A stretch of 44,000 nt of DNA, taken from assembly GCF_003611635.1 (NCBI RefSeq), contig NZ_RAVZ01000032.1:1-44000 (forward strand). Reading direction: 5' to 3'. This DNA is from Corallococcus terminator (GTDB lineage Bacteria; Myxococcota; Myxococcia; Myxococcales; Myxococcaceae). A program made the position numbers and the translations under genes. This document shows positions 16,437-24,837 of this stretch, one piece after another (positions within the stretch are counted from its first letter, which is position 1; each line of letters begins with the position of its first letter). The notes beneath the pieces are model-generated. The model saw only the letters and a list, made by a program, of their open reading frames with translations. It was not told where the DNA came from and searched no databases.

Positions 16437-17072
16437 CTACTTTGTACCGAACAGACGGTCTCCGGCGTCGCCCAGGCCCGGCAGGATGTAGCCGTGCGCG
16501 TCCAGCTTCTCGTCGATGGCGGCGGTGAAGACATGCACGTCCGGATGGTGTTCGCGCAGGTTCGTCAGCCCCTCCGGACAGGCCAGCAGACACACGAAGC
16601 GCAGGCTGCCGGGGCGGCTGCGTTTGACCCGCTGGAGCGCCGCGACCGCGGAGTTGCCCGTGGCGAGCATCGGGTCACACACGATGACGTCCCGGTCCTC
16701 CAGGTCGGCGGGCACGCGGTAGTAGTACTCCACCGCGCCCAGCGACTCCGGGTCCCGGTACAGGCCAATGTGGCCCACGCGCGCGGACGGCACCAGTTGC
16801 AGGAGGCCGTCCAGGATGCCCTGCCCCGCGCGGAGGATGGGCACCAGCACCAGCTTCTTGCCGTCCAGCGCCCAGCCGGTGGTGCGGGCCATGGGCGTCT
16901 GGATCTCCTCCTCGCGCAGCTTCAGGTCGCGCATCGCCTCGTACCCGAGCAGGAGCGAAATCTCCTCCAGCAGCGCCCGGAAGGACGCCGTGCTCGTGTC
17001 CGTTTTGCGCATCACCGTCAGCTTGTGCTTCACCAGCGGGTGGTCCACCACCGTGCAGTTCGGGAAGTCCAT
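16437..17072 (-). CDS. upp: Uracil phosphoribosyltransferase
   Basis: A 211-residue cytosolic enzyme from ATG 17072, the usual length. It converts uracil and PRPP to UMP and pyrophosphate. The PRPP loop reads [14 protein letters not shown] (129-142), the N-terminal HPLVKHKL and the C-terminal [17 protein letters not shown] uracil-binding end are textbook. Although upp is normally a salvage gene, here it is the last gene of a four-gene minus-strand unit with URC4-like, URC1-like and semialdehyde dehydrogenase genes. In the URC uracil-catabolic pathway of yeasts and some bacteria, a UPRT (URC6) is a required step, so this copy is probably catabolic. It lies 77 bases downstream of the URC4-like gene. 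Confidence 0.95.
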   Translation of the reverse strand: MDFPNCTVVDHPLVKHKLTVMRKTDTSTASFRALLEEISLLLGYEAMRDLKLREEEIQTPMARTTGWALDGKKLVLVPILRAGQGILDGLLQLVPSARVGHIGLYRDPESLGAVEYYYRVPADLEDRDVIVCDPMLATGNSAVAALQRVKRSRPGSLRFVCLLACPEGLTNLREHHPDVHVFTAAIDEKLDAHGYILPGLGDAGDRLFGTK

Positions 17073-17149
17073 GGGTTCTCCTCGCGCCGCCCGGGCGTCC
17101 CGGACGGCCTGTGGGCCTGCTCAAAAGCGCTTCACGTCGCCGGAACTCG

Positions 17150-18358
17150 TCAGAACACCGTGCCGTCGCTGCGCACGCGGATGGGTGGAACCCCGCCGGG
17201 GCGCAACTCCCCCGCGACCCGCCGTCCCGCCGTCCACGTCCCGCCCTGGAGCACCTTCGCGAGCGGCAGCTCCTCCGCGCTCAACTCCAGACGGCCACGC
17301 ACCAGCGCCGCCACGCGGTCCAGCAGCGCCACCGTCAACGCGCGCCACTCCACGATGGGCGCGTCACCGGGATCGTACACCTCCGTCAGCATCCTGGGAT
17401 CCTGCGGCACCAGCACGCCCAGGTCCACGAAGAGCCCGCCGTTGCGGTACTCCGGCAGGCCGGTGAGCGCATCCAGCTCCGTCACCATCACGCCCGCTTC
17501 CGCCAGCGGCTCCACCAGCGAGTACGCCAGCCACTGGGACAACTTGTGGAAGGGCACCAGCGCGTCCGCGCTGCCGGGCGGCCCCAGCGCCGGGTGTTCC
17601 CACACGTCGCCCAGGTTGACGCCGTCCACCGTCGTGCGGCCCGGCCAGATGGGGCCCAGCACGTCCAGCACCGTGCCCAGCACCTCCGCGGCCCGCACGC
17701 TCCGGCGGTGCGCCGCCAGCATGTCGAACATCGACCCCGGACGCGGCAGCACGCGCGACAGCCCCTGCAACAGGTGCAGCCGGCCCTCCACGCCGAACAA
17801 CGGATTGGACGCCGACACCTGGAAGCCGCGCTCCAGCGACTCGCGCGTCATCCGGCCCAGCGCCTCCGCGTCCGCGCGCAGCGGCCGGTCGGGGTCCGAC
17901 GAGAAGCCGCCCGCCATGAACATCCGCAGCGACGCGACCGCCAGCCCCTCCGAGCGCACATACGTCGCCCCCCCGCGCTCCTGGTAGCGCCAGGTCGGGC
18001 CACTGCCCGCGTCGAGCAGCACGCTCACCACCCCCAGGTCTACCTTCGCCCGGGCACGCTCCTCCGGCGGCAGCGGCGCCAGCTTCGCCTCCAGTTGCGC
18101 GAGCCGGGGCACCCCACCCGCGTCGAAGTGCCGCCAGCGGCTGTGCACCGGGATGTCCAGCCGGGGGTACGCCTCGTGCGTCACCGCCAGCACCCGGTCC
18201 ACCACCACGGGCAGCCGCGAGGGCTCCACCCGGAAGTATTCCAGCCTTCCGGCCAGCCCCAGGTCCAACACCTGGTGACACCGCTCGCGGATGGCCGCCG
18301 GGCTGCGCAGCCACGCCACCGTCGGAGACACCTCCTGCACCCGGATCGTGTCAAGCAT
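17150..18358 (-). CDS. DUF1688 protein, URC4-like (uracil catabolism)
   Basis: A 402-residue cytosolic protein from ATG 18358, whose start overlaps the end of the URC1-like gene by 8 bases, so translation is coupled. Recognisable DUF1688 stretches include SPTVAWLRSPAAIRERC, VHSRWRHFDAGG, DLGVVSVLLDAGSGPTWRY, GVEGRLHLLQGL and FHKLSQWLAYSLVEPL. The family is the bacterial counterpart of yeast Urc4, essential for growth on uracil as nitrogen source but with an unproven reaction. The conserved DxGSGP and W-R-F residues suggest an enzyme with a phosphorylated substrate. Its place between URC1-like and upp makes the pathway call strong. There are no signal peptide or membrane segments. Confidence 0.88.
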   Translation of the reverse strand: MLDTIRVQEVSPTVAWLRSPAAIRERCHQVLDLGLAGRLEYFRVEPSRLPVVVDRVLAVTHEAYPRLDIPVHSRWRHFDAGGVPRLAQLEAKLAPLPPEERARAKVDLGVVSVLLDAGSGPTWRYQERGGATYVRSEGLAVASLRMFMAGGFSSDPDRPLRADAEALGRMTRESLERGFQVSASNPLFGVEGRLHLLQGLSRVLPRPGSMFDMLAAHRRSVRAAEVLGTVLDVLGPIWPGRTTVDGVNLGDVWEHPALGPPGSADALVPFHKLSQWLAYSLVEPLAEAGVMVTELDALTGLPEYRNGGLFVDLGVLVPQDPRMLTEVYDPGDAPIVEWRALTVALLDRVAALVRGRLELSAEELPLAKVLQGGTWTAGRRVAGELRPGGVPPIRVRSDGTVF

Positions 18359-19604
18359 CGAGGTCCCGTCCCTTCACCTGCGCCAGCGCCCCCGCGTCCG
18401 CGACCGGCCCGCGCGTGAAGTAGCCCGCCGCCTTCTTCGCCTCCATCTCCACCCGTGCATCCGCCGGAATCAGTCCGTCCGGAATGGGCACCCGCTCCAG
18501 GATTTCAATGCCCGAGCGAACGATGGCGTCGTGCTTCATGTCGCTCATGGACACGAAGCGGTGGATGCGGGTGATGCCCAGCCAGTGCAGCACGTCCGGC
18601 ATCAACTCCTGGAAGCGCATGTCCTGCACGCCCGCCACGCATTCCGTGCGGTGGAAGTACGTGGCCGCGGAGTCGCCGCCCTCCTGCCGCTTGCGCGCGT
18701 TGTAGACCAGGAACTTGGTCACCTCGCCCAGCGCCCGGCCCTCCTTGCGGTGATACACGATGAGCCCCACCCCGCCCTGCTGCGCCGTCCGCACGCACTC
18801 TTCAATCCCGTGCACCAGGTACGGGCGACAGGTGCAGATGTCGCTGCCGAACACGTCGGAGCCGTTGCACTCGTCATGCACGCGCGCCGCCAGCGGCACG
18901 TCCTTGTCCGCCAGCTTCGCGATGTCGCCAAACACATACAGCGACAGTCCGCCGATGGGCGGCAGGAACACGTGCAGGTCCGGGCGGGTGATGAGCTCCG
19001 GGTACATGCCGCCGGTGTGCTCGAAGAGGCCCCGGCGCAGCGCGCCTTCCGTGAGGCCGAAGCGCTCCGCGATGCCGGGCAGGAACCAGACAGGCTCCAC
19101 CGCGGCCTTCACGACCTTGATGTCGCCATTGGCCGCGACCAGGTCGCCGTCCACCTTGAGGCGTCCGGCGAGCATCGCGTCGCGCACCTCCGGCATGTTG
19201 ATGTGGGCCCGGGTGACGGCGATGGTGGGCCGGTAGTCCACGCCCTGCTCGGCGTACCCGCGGAACACCTGCGACGCCACCGCGCCCCAGGGGTCCAGCG
19301 ATACGATGCGCTTGGGGTCGCTCCACGAAGGATACGGGCCCACCTGCGCGGCGGGGGACGTGTTGGTCAGGTCCGCCTTGTGGTCCTGCGGCAGCTTGCC
19401 CGCGGACACCGCCAGCGCACGGTAGATGGCGTACGCCCCCGAGTGCGTGCCGATGACGTTGCGATTGCCAGCGTCGGACATGGTGGCCACCACGGGGCCA
19501 CGCCGCAGCGGCTCCGTCTCGCCCCAGCGCAGGGGGACTCCGGGCGCCTGGAGGTCCGGGTGCGAGGTGAGACGGATGTGATTGACGGGCTTCTTGTCAG
19601 CCAT
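18351..19604 (-). CDS. URC1-like GTP cyclohydrolase II homologue
   Basis: A 417-residue cytosolic enzyme from ATG 19604. The C-terminal half is a GTP-cyclohydrolase-II (RibA) fold with the zinc triad Cys246, Cys257 and Cys259 at the exact RibA spacing (SDVFGSDICTC) and the motif VYHRKEGRALGE. An N-terminal domain of about 200 residues, absent in RibA, is typical of the URC1 branch, which is thought to open the pyrimidine ring of a uridine nucleotide rather than GTP. There is no RibB domain, and no riboflavin genes are near. It follows the dehydrogenase gene by 60 bases and overlaps the URC4-like gene. The fold is certain; the substrate is taken from yeast URC genetics. Confidence 0.88.
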   Translation of the reverse strand: MADKKPVNHIRLTSHPDLQAPGVPLRWGETEPLRRGPVVATMSDAGNRNVIGTHSGAYAIYRALAVSAGKLPQDHKADLTNTSPAAQVGPYPSWSDPKRIVSLDPWGAVASQVFRGYAEQGVDYRPTIAVTRAHINMPEVRDAMLAGRLKVDGDLVAANGDIKVVKAAVEPVWFLPGIAERFGLTEGALRRGLFEHTGGMYPELITRPDLHVFLPPIGGLSLYVFGDIAKLADKDVPLAARVHDECNGSDVFGSDICTCRPYLVHGIEECVRTAQQGGVGLIVYHRKEGRALGEVTKFLVYNARKRQEGGDSAATYFHRTECVAGVQDMRFQELMPDVLHWLGITRIHRFVSMSDMKHDAIVRSGIEILERVPIPDGLIPADARVEMEAKKAAGYFTRGPVADAGALAQVKGRDLDA

Positions 19605-19664
19605 TGGGGCGCCCTCCTGTCGGGCGCTGGAAAGTCCTGAAAGGTTTTGGGGAAGCGAAAGGGG

Positions 19665-21149
19665 TCAGCTCATCCACGAGCCGTCGGAGCGCGCGGACCA
19701 CTTGCGCGTCACCTTCTTGCGGTGGCTCCAGAAGTCGAGGCTGGACGGCCCGGTGATGTCGCCGTGGCCGAACTTCGACTCGCCCGTGCCGCCGAAGGAG
19801 AAGGGCTCACGCGGCACCGGCACGCCCACGTTGACGCCCACCATGCCGGCCTTGGCGCCCTCCACCACCGTCTGCGCCACCGCGCCGTTGGTGGTGAAGA
19901 TGGAGGCCGCGTTGCCGTACGGGGACGCGTGCTCCACCGCGAGCGCCGCCGACAGCGTGGTCACCCGCACGATGGACAGCACCGGGCCGAACAGCTCCAG
20001 CCGCGCGGCCTCCATGTCTGGCCGCACGCCGTCCAGCACCGTGGGCCCCAGCCAGTTTCCGTTCGCGTACAGCTCCCCTGACGGGCGCCGCCCGCGACCG
20101 TCCAGGAGCACCAGCGCCCCGTCCGCCTTCGCCTTGGCGATGGCCGTCTCCAACCGGTCCACCGCGCCCCGGTCGATGAGCGCGCCCATGCCCGGGCCGG
20201 GCTCCAGCCGCGCGGCGCGCCGGACGATGTCCTCCACCAGCGGCTGCACGTTGCCCACCGCGAGCATCACGCTGGCGGCCATGCAGCGCTGGCCCGCGCA
20301 GCCGGTGAACGAGTCCACCACCGCCTGCGGCGTCAGGTCCGGATCCGCGTCCGGCACGACGATGAGGTGGTTCTTCGCGCCGCCCAGCGCCAGCACGCGC
20401 TTGCCGTGGCGACAACCTTCCGCGTACAGGTGCCGCGCCACCGGGGTGGAGCCCACGAAGGCAATCGCCTTCACGTCCGGGTGCTCCACGAGCGCGTCCA
20501 CCGCGGGCTTCCCGCCGTGCACGATGGAGAAGACCCCCGGTGGGTAGCCCGCCGCCACCATCAGCTCGCCCAGCGCGCAGGCGGTGAGCGGCACCTTCTC
20601 CGAAGGCTTGAGGATGAAGGCGTTGCCCAGCGTGACGGCGATGGGGAACAGCCACAGGGGCACCATCGCCGGGAAGTTGAACGGCGTGATGCCGGCGACG
20701 ACGCCCAGGGGCTCGCGGCGGTATTCGCAGGTGACGCCCCGGCTCACCTCCAGGTGCGCGCCGCTGTCCAACTGCTGGAGCGACAGGGCGAAATCACAGA
20801 CCTCCAGGCCCTTGAGCAGGCCCGCGCGCCCCTCCGCCACCGTCTTGCCGGACTCGCTCGCGGCCAGGTGCGCCAGCCGCTCCAGGTGCCGCTCCAGGAG
20901 CCCCCGGAAGGCCAGGAGGCACTGGGTGCGCTCGCGCAGCGGTGTCAGGCCCCAGTCGTGCGCGGCGACCTTCGCGGCCTCCACCGCCTGGGCGACGCCG
21001 GACGCGGTCGTCAGCGGTACACGGCCGATGAGCGCTCCCGTGTAGGGACTGCGCACATCCTGCGCCTGGGCCTCGGTGGGAGCCTGCCATTCCCCGCCCA
21101 CGAGGTTACGACAAGAGACAACGCTCTCGGGAAACCGAACCAAGGACAC
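19665..21149 (-). CDS. mmsA: (Methyl)malonate-semialdehyde dehydrogenase, CoA-acylating
   Basis: About 494 residues if translation starts at GTG 21149, which follows a G-rich Shine-Dalgarno; GTG at 21155 or 21230 are alternatives, but the conserved NLVGGEW lies close after 21149. The aldehyde dehydrogenase core has GITPFNFPAMVPLW, KPSEKVP, FVGSTPV, GGAKNH and the catalytic Cys in GQRCMA (about residue 289). The Asn-Phe-Pro-Ala-Met and GGAKNH motifs are those of MmsA, which turns malonate or methylmalonate semialdehyde into acetyl- or propionyl-CoA with CO2 release and NADH. It heads the uracil operon, where malonate semialdehyde or 3-hydroxypropionate is an expected end product, so it probably supplies the last step. 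Valine catabolism is the alternative role. Confidence 0.88.
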   Translation of the reverse strand: MSLVRFPESVVSCRNLVGGEWQAPTEAQAQDVRSPYTGALIGRVPLTTASGVAQAVEAAKVAAHDWGLTPLRERTQCLLAFRGLLERHLERLAHLAASESGKTVAEGRAGLLKGLEVCDFALSLQQLDSGAHLEVSRGVTCEYRREPLGVVAGITPFNFPAMVPLWLFPIAVTLGNAFILKPSEKVPLTACALGELMVAAGYPPGVFSIVHGGKPAVDALVEHPDVKAIAFVGSTPVARHLYAEGCRHGKRVLALGGAKNHLIVVPDADPDLTPQAVVDSFTGCAGQRCMAASVMLAVGNVQPLVEDIVRRAARLEPGPGMGALIDRGAVDRLETAIAKAKADGALVLLDGRGRRPSGELYANGNWLGPTVLDGVRPDMEAARLELFGPVLSIVRVTTLSAALAVEHASPYGNAASIFTTNGAVAQTVVEGAKAGMVGVNVGVPVPREPFSFGGTGESKFGHGDITGPSSLDFWSHRKKVTRKWSARSDGSWMS

Positions 21150-21351
21150 GCGCACCCCCCCGGTGTTGCGTGACGAATTGGCGGCAATGGTAGACGCAAG
21201 TCGATGACGAACGGCAAGCCGGGGGGACACGACGGTGTCCTCGCCTGATCGGAAGCGATGGATCTCCGAATGTTGGCGTGTCGCAAACCCGACCGATGCG
21301 CGGGCGGGTGTTCAGCGGGAGGGGGTGCGCCAACGTGCGCGCCGCGCCTCG

Positions 21352-21792
21352 TCAGGCCTGGGCGAGCATCCGCTGGTGGCGCTCGGACAGGCTGGCCGTG
21401 TCGATGCTGCCGCGCAGCTCCGCGATGGCGGTGGCGTCTTCCGTGTCCGGGTTGAGGCCCAGCGACATGGCCTCCAGGAACAGCTCCAGCGACAGGAGGA
21501 AGCGCGAGTCGGCGGTGAGGGGGTCTCCCTGTTCGAGCATCAACTCGCCGTCTTCGCGCACCAGCTTCGCGAGCATCCGCACGCGGGCCCAGGTGCCGAG
21601 CAACCGCGAGGTGGACTCGGCGTCCGCCAGGATGAGCGTGCCGTACTCCATCCCCAGCACGTCGAGCGACGTCTCCCGGATGAGGGTGCGCGCGTCCCCA
21701 TACCGCTTCTCCTTCCGGGCCCGGAGGATGCTGGCGATGGCCGCGACGAACTGCTCGACGGCCCGCTCGATGAGGTCCTTACGGAGGGACAT
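21352..21792 (-). CDS. DUF6483-type small helical protein
   Basis: A 146-residue cytosolic protein from ATG 21792. It is almost entirely helical, with an opening (RKDLIERAVEQFVAAIASIL) and a middle (KRYGDARTLIRETSLDVLGM) like those of the DUF6483 family, whose members look like TPR-related helical hairpins and have no known role. No catalytic or membrane motif is present. It ends about 200 bases before the mmsA start on the same strand and may or may not share that transcript. The region upstream carries a perfect 12-base palindrome. Family name is given with moderate confidence. Confidence 0.65.
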   Translation of the reverse strand: MSLRKDLIERAVEQFVAAIASILRARKEKRYGDARTLIRETSLDVLGMEYGTLILADAESTSRLLGTWARVRMLAKLVREDGELMLEQGDPLTADSRFLLSLELFLEAMSLGLNPDTEDATAIAELRGSIDTASLSERHQRMLAQA

Positions 21793-21856
21793 GGGCTCTG
21801 GAGGCTAAGCGCGTCCGGGAGGGCACGCACCTTTCCCACCGACAACGGGGTGACTT

Positions 21857-21868
21857 GTTACATGTAAC
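21857..21868. promoter_or_regulatory. Palindrome GTTACATGTAAC
   Basis: A perfect 12-base palindrome in an AT-richer stretch, 65 bases upstream of the DUF6483 start and just after the small lipoprotein stop. It is suited to a dimeric regulator. No regulator gene is adjacent. Confidence 0.4.
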
Positions 21869-21886
21869 CCAGGGGGTTTCCTGTTT

Positions 21887-22189
21887 TCAGCGCCTGGGCG
21901 TGAGGACGAGGAAGCCACTGAACACACCGTCGGTGCGCGCGTTGCTTCCCTGGAGGACGGGCGGGTGGAAGGTCTTGAGGGGTTGGCCGCTGGCGTCCTG
22001 TCGGAGGAGCCGCGGGTCCACGCGCGACAGGTCCGCGGAGACGATGTCGAACCGGGCCCCCGCGTATTCGATGACCCGGGTCTCCAGGAGGGATGACGCG
22101 GGCGCGGGACTGGAACGGGCCTGGCAGGCGGTGAGCCCCACCGCGAGCAGGAGCGACACGAGAAACAACGAGGCACCTGCGGGCTTCAT
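21887..22189 (-). CDS. Small lipoprotein, unknown function
   Basis: A 100-residue protein from ATG 22189 (MKPAGASLFLVSLLLAVG), lipobox LTAC with lipidation Cys22. The mature part is about 78 residues with a TRVIEYAGARFDIVSADLSRVDPRL segment and an Arg-rich end; I recognise no family. The longer frame upstream lacks a signal peptide and overlaps the divergent promoter region. The 144 bases between this gene and the PilZ-domain gene at 22334 must contain both promoters, so the two could be co-regulated. Confidence 0.65.
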   Translation of the reverse strand: MKPAGASLFLVSLLLAVGLTACQARSSPAPASSLLETRVIEYAGARFDIVSADLSRVDPRLLRQDASGQPLKTFHPPVLQGSNARTDGVFSGFLVLTPRR

Positions 22190-22333
22190 GGGATGCGGCC
22201 TCCCGGTGCGTCGCATTCTTCCTGATTCAACAACCCGACCGGCGGACCGGCTCCGTATCCATTCCAGGCACGCTTCCCCGTGACCCACGGGTGATGCACC
22301 CGCGTGCCGCCGTCCATCATCGGGAGAGACACC

Positions 22334-24088
22334 GTGGGAGCGCATTTCGCGCGGGCACAACTGCGTCCGTCATCCGAGGCACCGGGGCTGGAATGGGATG
22401 CCAGCGCCTCGCCCCCGCCCATCCTGGACGCTATCACCGACCCGGAGCGCATCCGCCGCATCCTCGCCACCGCATCGGCCCTGCGCTCCCCTGCCCTGCT
22501 GCGCCGGGGGACCCTGTTGACGCCACTGCGGCTCGAACGGCTGGAGGCGGACGCCGGGCGCCTGCATTGGACATGCGCCGCGCCGGACACGGGTCCCTGC
22601 GATGTCGAGTTCCAGGGCCAGGGCTGCATGTATCGGATGCATGTGACGGAGGGGCCGCACGAGGCGGGCGCGTGGGTGACACCGCTGCCCTCGCGAATCA
22701 TCCAGGTGCGGCGCCGGGCCTGGCGGCGTGCGCCCGCCCCCGGGTCCCTGCGCGTGCGGTTGCCCCTGCCCGGGTGGCTCGGGCGCGAACGCGCGGCGGT
22801 GGACGTGTCCCTGTGCGGCCTGTCGCTGAAGCTGGCTCCCAGCGAGCGCCTCTCCGTGGGACGGGTGCTCGAGCCCATCGAACTGCTCACGGAAGGCGGG
22901 CAGCGTCTGTCATTGCGCGGAGAGGTGCGCCATGTGTCGGACGGCACCGACGGGACCCTCCATTGCGGCCTCCGGGTGACGCCGCTGTCCCTTGAGGACG
23001 CGGAGCATTGGCGGGCCCTGGTGACCCGAGCACTCCATCCAACGACGCGGGTCGATGGGGCGCTGGTGGAGGAGCAGTGGCGGCTGTTCAGCGACTCCGG
23101 CTACTTCGACCTGGGCGGCCGGTCCCCTGGGTGGTTCGAGGCGCGGCGGGAGAGCTTCGTGGCCCTGGGACAGCGCGTCGCGGGCCTGGAAGCCGTCCTC
23201 TCCGAGGTGGTGTGGCCGTCGGAGCGCGGGGTGGAGGCGGCGCTCTCCATCATGAAGCCCTACCGCTCGCTGTGGATGGTGCACCAGTTGGCCCGGCGTC
23301 AGGACGGTGCGCGGTACGAGCGCGTCCGGGGACAGATGTTGCGCGATGTCTACGTGCGCGCCGTGGAGCATGCGCAGGCGGACAGCGGCTTCCGGTGGCT
23401 CGCGTCGTACATCGAATCGACGGTGCCGTTCACCCACCGCGTGCATGTCGGCTTCGCCGAACGGATGGCCGGTACGGGGCGGACCTGCCTGCTTCCGATG
23501 CGGATGATCGACGTCGAGTGCGCGCCTCACAGCGCCCGGGAGGACTCCGGGCTGGAGCTGGGTCCCGCGACGGAAGCCGAGCGCGGACGGCTCGTGGAGG
23601 AGGTCGCCCTCACCCGGCCCGCCTGCTACGCCGAAGCGCTGGACCTCCGGCCGGAGACACTGGACCTGGAGGACGCGGCGCGGCCGTGGCTCGCCCGGGG
23701 GCTGGAGCGCGAACGGCACCTGCTGGTCGCTCGGGAGGGAACGACGCCCCTGGCGGTGGCTGTGCTGGAGGTCGGGCCTCCGGGGACGAACCCCTTCCGC
23801 CTGTTGGACTCCGCGCGCCTGTTTCCACTGTCCGCTCGCGGGAGGCAGGCCTACCCCGCGCTGCTGGACGAAGCGCGTCGGTGGTTCGCGCAACGGGGCC
23901 GCGACGGCTTCACGTTCCTGGCCGAAGCGCCCGGGGATGTCGAAGCGGCGGGCCTGCACGACGACGCCCCCGAAGCGAAGCCCTACCTCTGGATCATCCC
24001 CGCCGACCTCGCTCCCGAGTTCCTGGAGCACCTCCACGAGCAGACGGCGCCCCGTCCGCTCCACATCCCCGAGAAGGAGTTGTCATGA
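22334..24088 (+). CDS. PilZ domain protein with GNAT-like C-terminal region
   Basis: A 584-residue cytosolic protein. I prefer GTG 22334, because GGAGAG sits at 22322-22327 at a good distance; GTG 22304 is the alternative. The PilZ domain is at about 120-225: RxxxR at Arg127-Arg131 and DxSxxG at Asp157-Gly162 (DVSLCG), the residues that bind c-di-GMP. Residues about 240-580 form a long alpha/beta region (SLWMVHQLARR, RVHVGFAERM, PYLWIIP) that reads like an acyltransferase-type (GNAT, FeeM-like) fold; this is a weak call. It ends in an ATGA overlap with the haem-oxygenase-fold enzyme gene, so the two products are made together. A c-di-GMP-controlled acyl transfer is a hypothesis. Confidence 0.75.
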   Translation: MGAHFARAQLRPSSEAPGLEWDASASPPPILDAITDPERIRRILATASALRSPALLRRGTLLTPLRLERLEADAGRLHWTCAAPDTGPCDVEFQGQGCMYRMHVTEGPHEAGAWVTPLPSRIIQVRRRAWRRAPAPGSLRVRLPLPGWLGRERAAVDVSLCGLSLKLAPSERLSVGRVLEPIELLTEGGQRLSLRGEVRHVSDGTDGTLHCGLRVTPLSLEDAEHWRALVTRALHPTTRVDGALVEEQWRLFSDSGYFDLGGRSPGWFEARRESFVALGQRVAGLEAVLSEVVWPSERGVEAALSIMKPYRSLWMVHQLARRQDGARYERVRGQMLRDVYVRAVEHAQADSGFRWLASYIESTVPFTHRVHVGFAERMAGTGRTCLLPMRMIDVECAPHSAREDSGLELGPATEAERGRLVEEVALTRPACYAEALDLRPETLDLEDAARPWLARGLERERHLLVAREGTTPLAVAVLEVGPPGTNPFRLLDSARLFPLSARGRQAYPALLDEARRWFAQRGRDGFTFLAEAPGDVEAAGLHDDAPEAKPYLWIIPADLAPEFLEHLHEQTAPRPLHIPEKELS

Positions 24089-24825
24089 GCCTGATGCAGA
24101 CGCAGTACCTGCCGCACGTGCAGCAGACCCGAGCCCGCCTGGAGACCGACCCCGTGGTGCGCGCGCTGCTGGATCCGGCCATCGCCCCCGGGGTGATGGA
24201 GCGTTTCCTCATCGAATGGTCCGCCCGGGGCGCCTACATGACCGAACCCGTGGACGGGTGGATCCGTGGCGCGGGCGAGCGCTGCATCGCGCTGGGGCAG
24301 GAGAAGGTCGGCCGGCAGCTCATCACCCACGCGAAGCACGAGGCCGGCCATCACCTGATGACCATCCAGGATGCTCGGGTGCTGGTGGACACGTGGAACA
24401 AGCGCCACGCGGACGTGCTGAACGCGGACGCGCTGGTCGCGCAGGAGCCCACGGAGGCCATGCGCGAATATCGCCAGGTGCACGACGAAGCCATCACCGG
24501 CGACCTGCCGTTGGGTCAGGCGGCCATCGAGTACGAGGTGGGCTATCTGGCCGTCGTGCTGGTGCCGCGCATCCTGGCGAACGTGCGCGCGGTGCTCGGG
24601 CAGCGGACGTTGGACACGCTCACGTTCCTGCGGGAGCACGCGGAGGTGGACGTGGGCCACACCGCGCTCAACGAACGGATGATGGAGGACCTGCTGCGCA
24701 CGCATCCCGACGAAGGCCCTCGGCTGGCGGCGTACGGCACGCGCGGGCTGGACTGCTACCTGCGCTTCCTGGGCGACTGCATGCGCGCGGCCCAGGACAC
24801 CGGCAGCGTCGCCGCCGCGGCCTGA
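24085..24825 (+). CDS. Haem-oxygenase-fold diiron enzyme (HDO type)
   Basis: A 246-residue all-helical cytosolic protein from ATG 24085, which overlaps the PilZ gene stop (ATGA). Metal-site motifs of the haem-oxygenase-like diiron oxidase/oxygenase superfamily (UndA, SznF, CADD relatives) are present: Glu86-x-x-His89 in HAKHEAGHH, Glu149/Glu151 in AIEYEVG, and His185-x3-Asp189-x2-His192 in EHAEVDVGH. All six expected ligands exist, so an active iron enzyme is likely. Members oxidise fatty acids, amines or amino-acid-derived substrates in small pathways. The coupled PilZ/GNAT-like protein suggests a shared substrate such as an acyl amino acid or acylamide. That link is inference. Confidence 0.8.
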   Translation: MSLMQTQYLPHVQQTRARLETDPVVRALLDPAIAPGVMERFLIEWSARGAYMTEPVDGWIRGAGERCIALGQEKVGRQLITHAKHEAGHHLMTIQDARVLVDTWNKRHADVLNADALVAQEPTEAMREYRQVHDEAITGDLPLGQAAIEYEVGYLAVVLVPRILANVRAVLGQRTLDTLTFLREHAEVDVGHTALNERMMEDLLRTHPDEGPRLAAYGTRGLDCYLRFLGDCMRAAQDTGSVAAAA

Positions 24826-24837
24826 GCCGGCCTGGAG

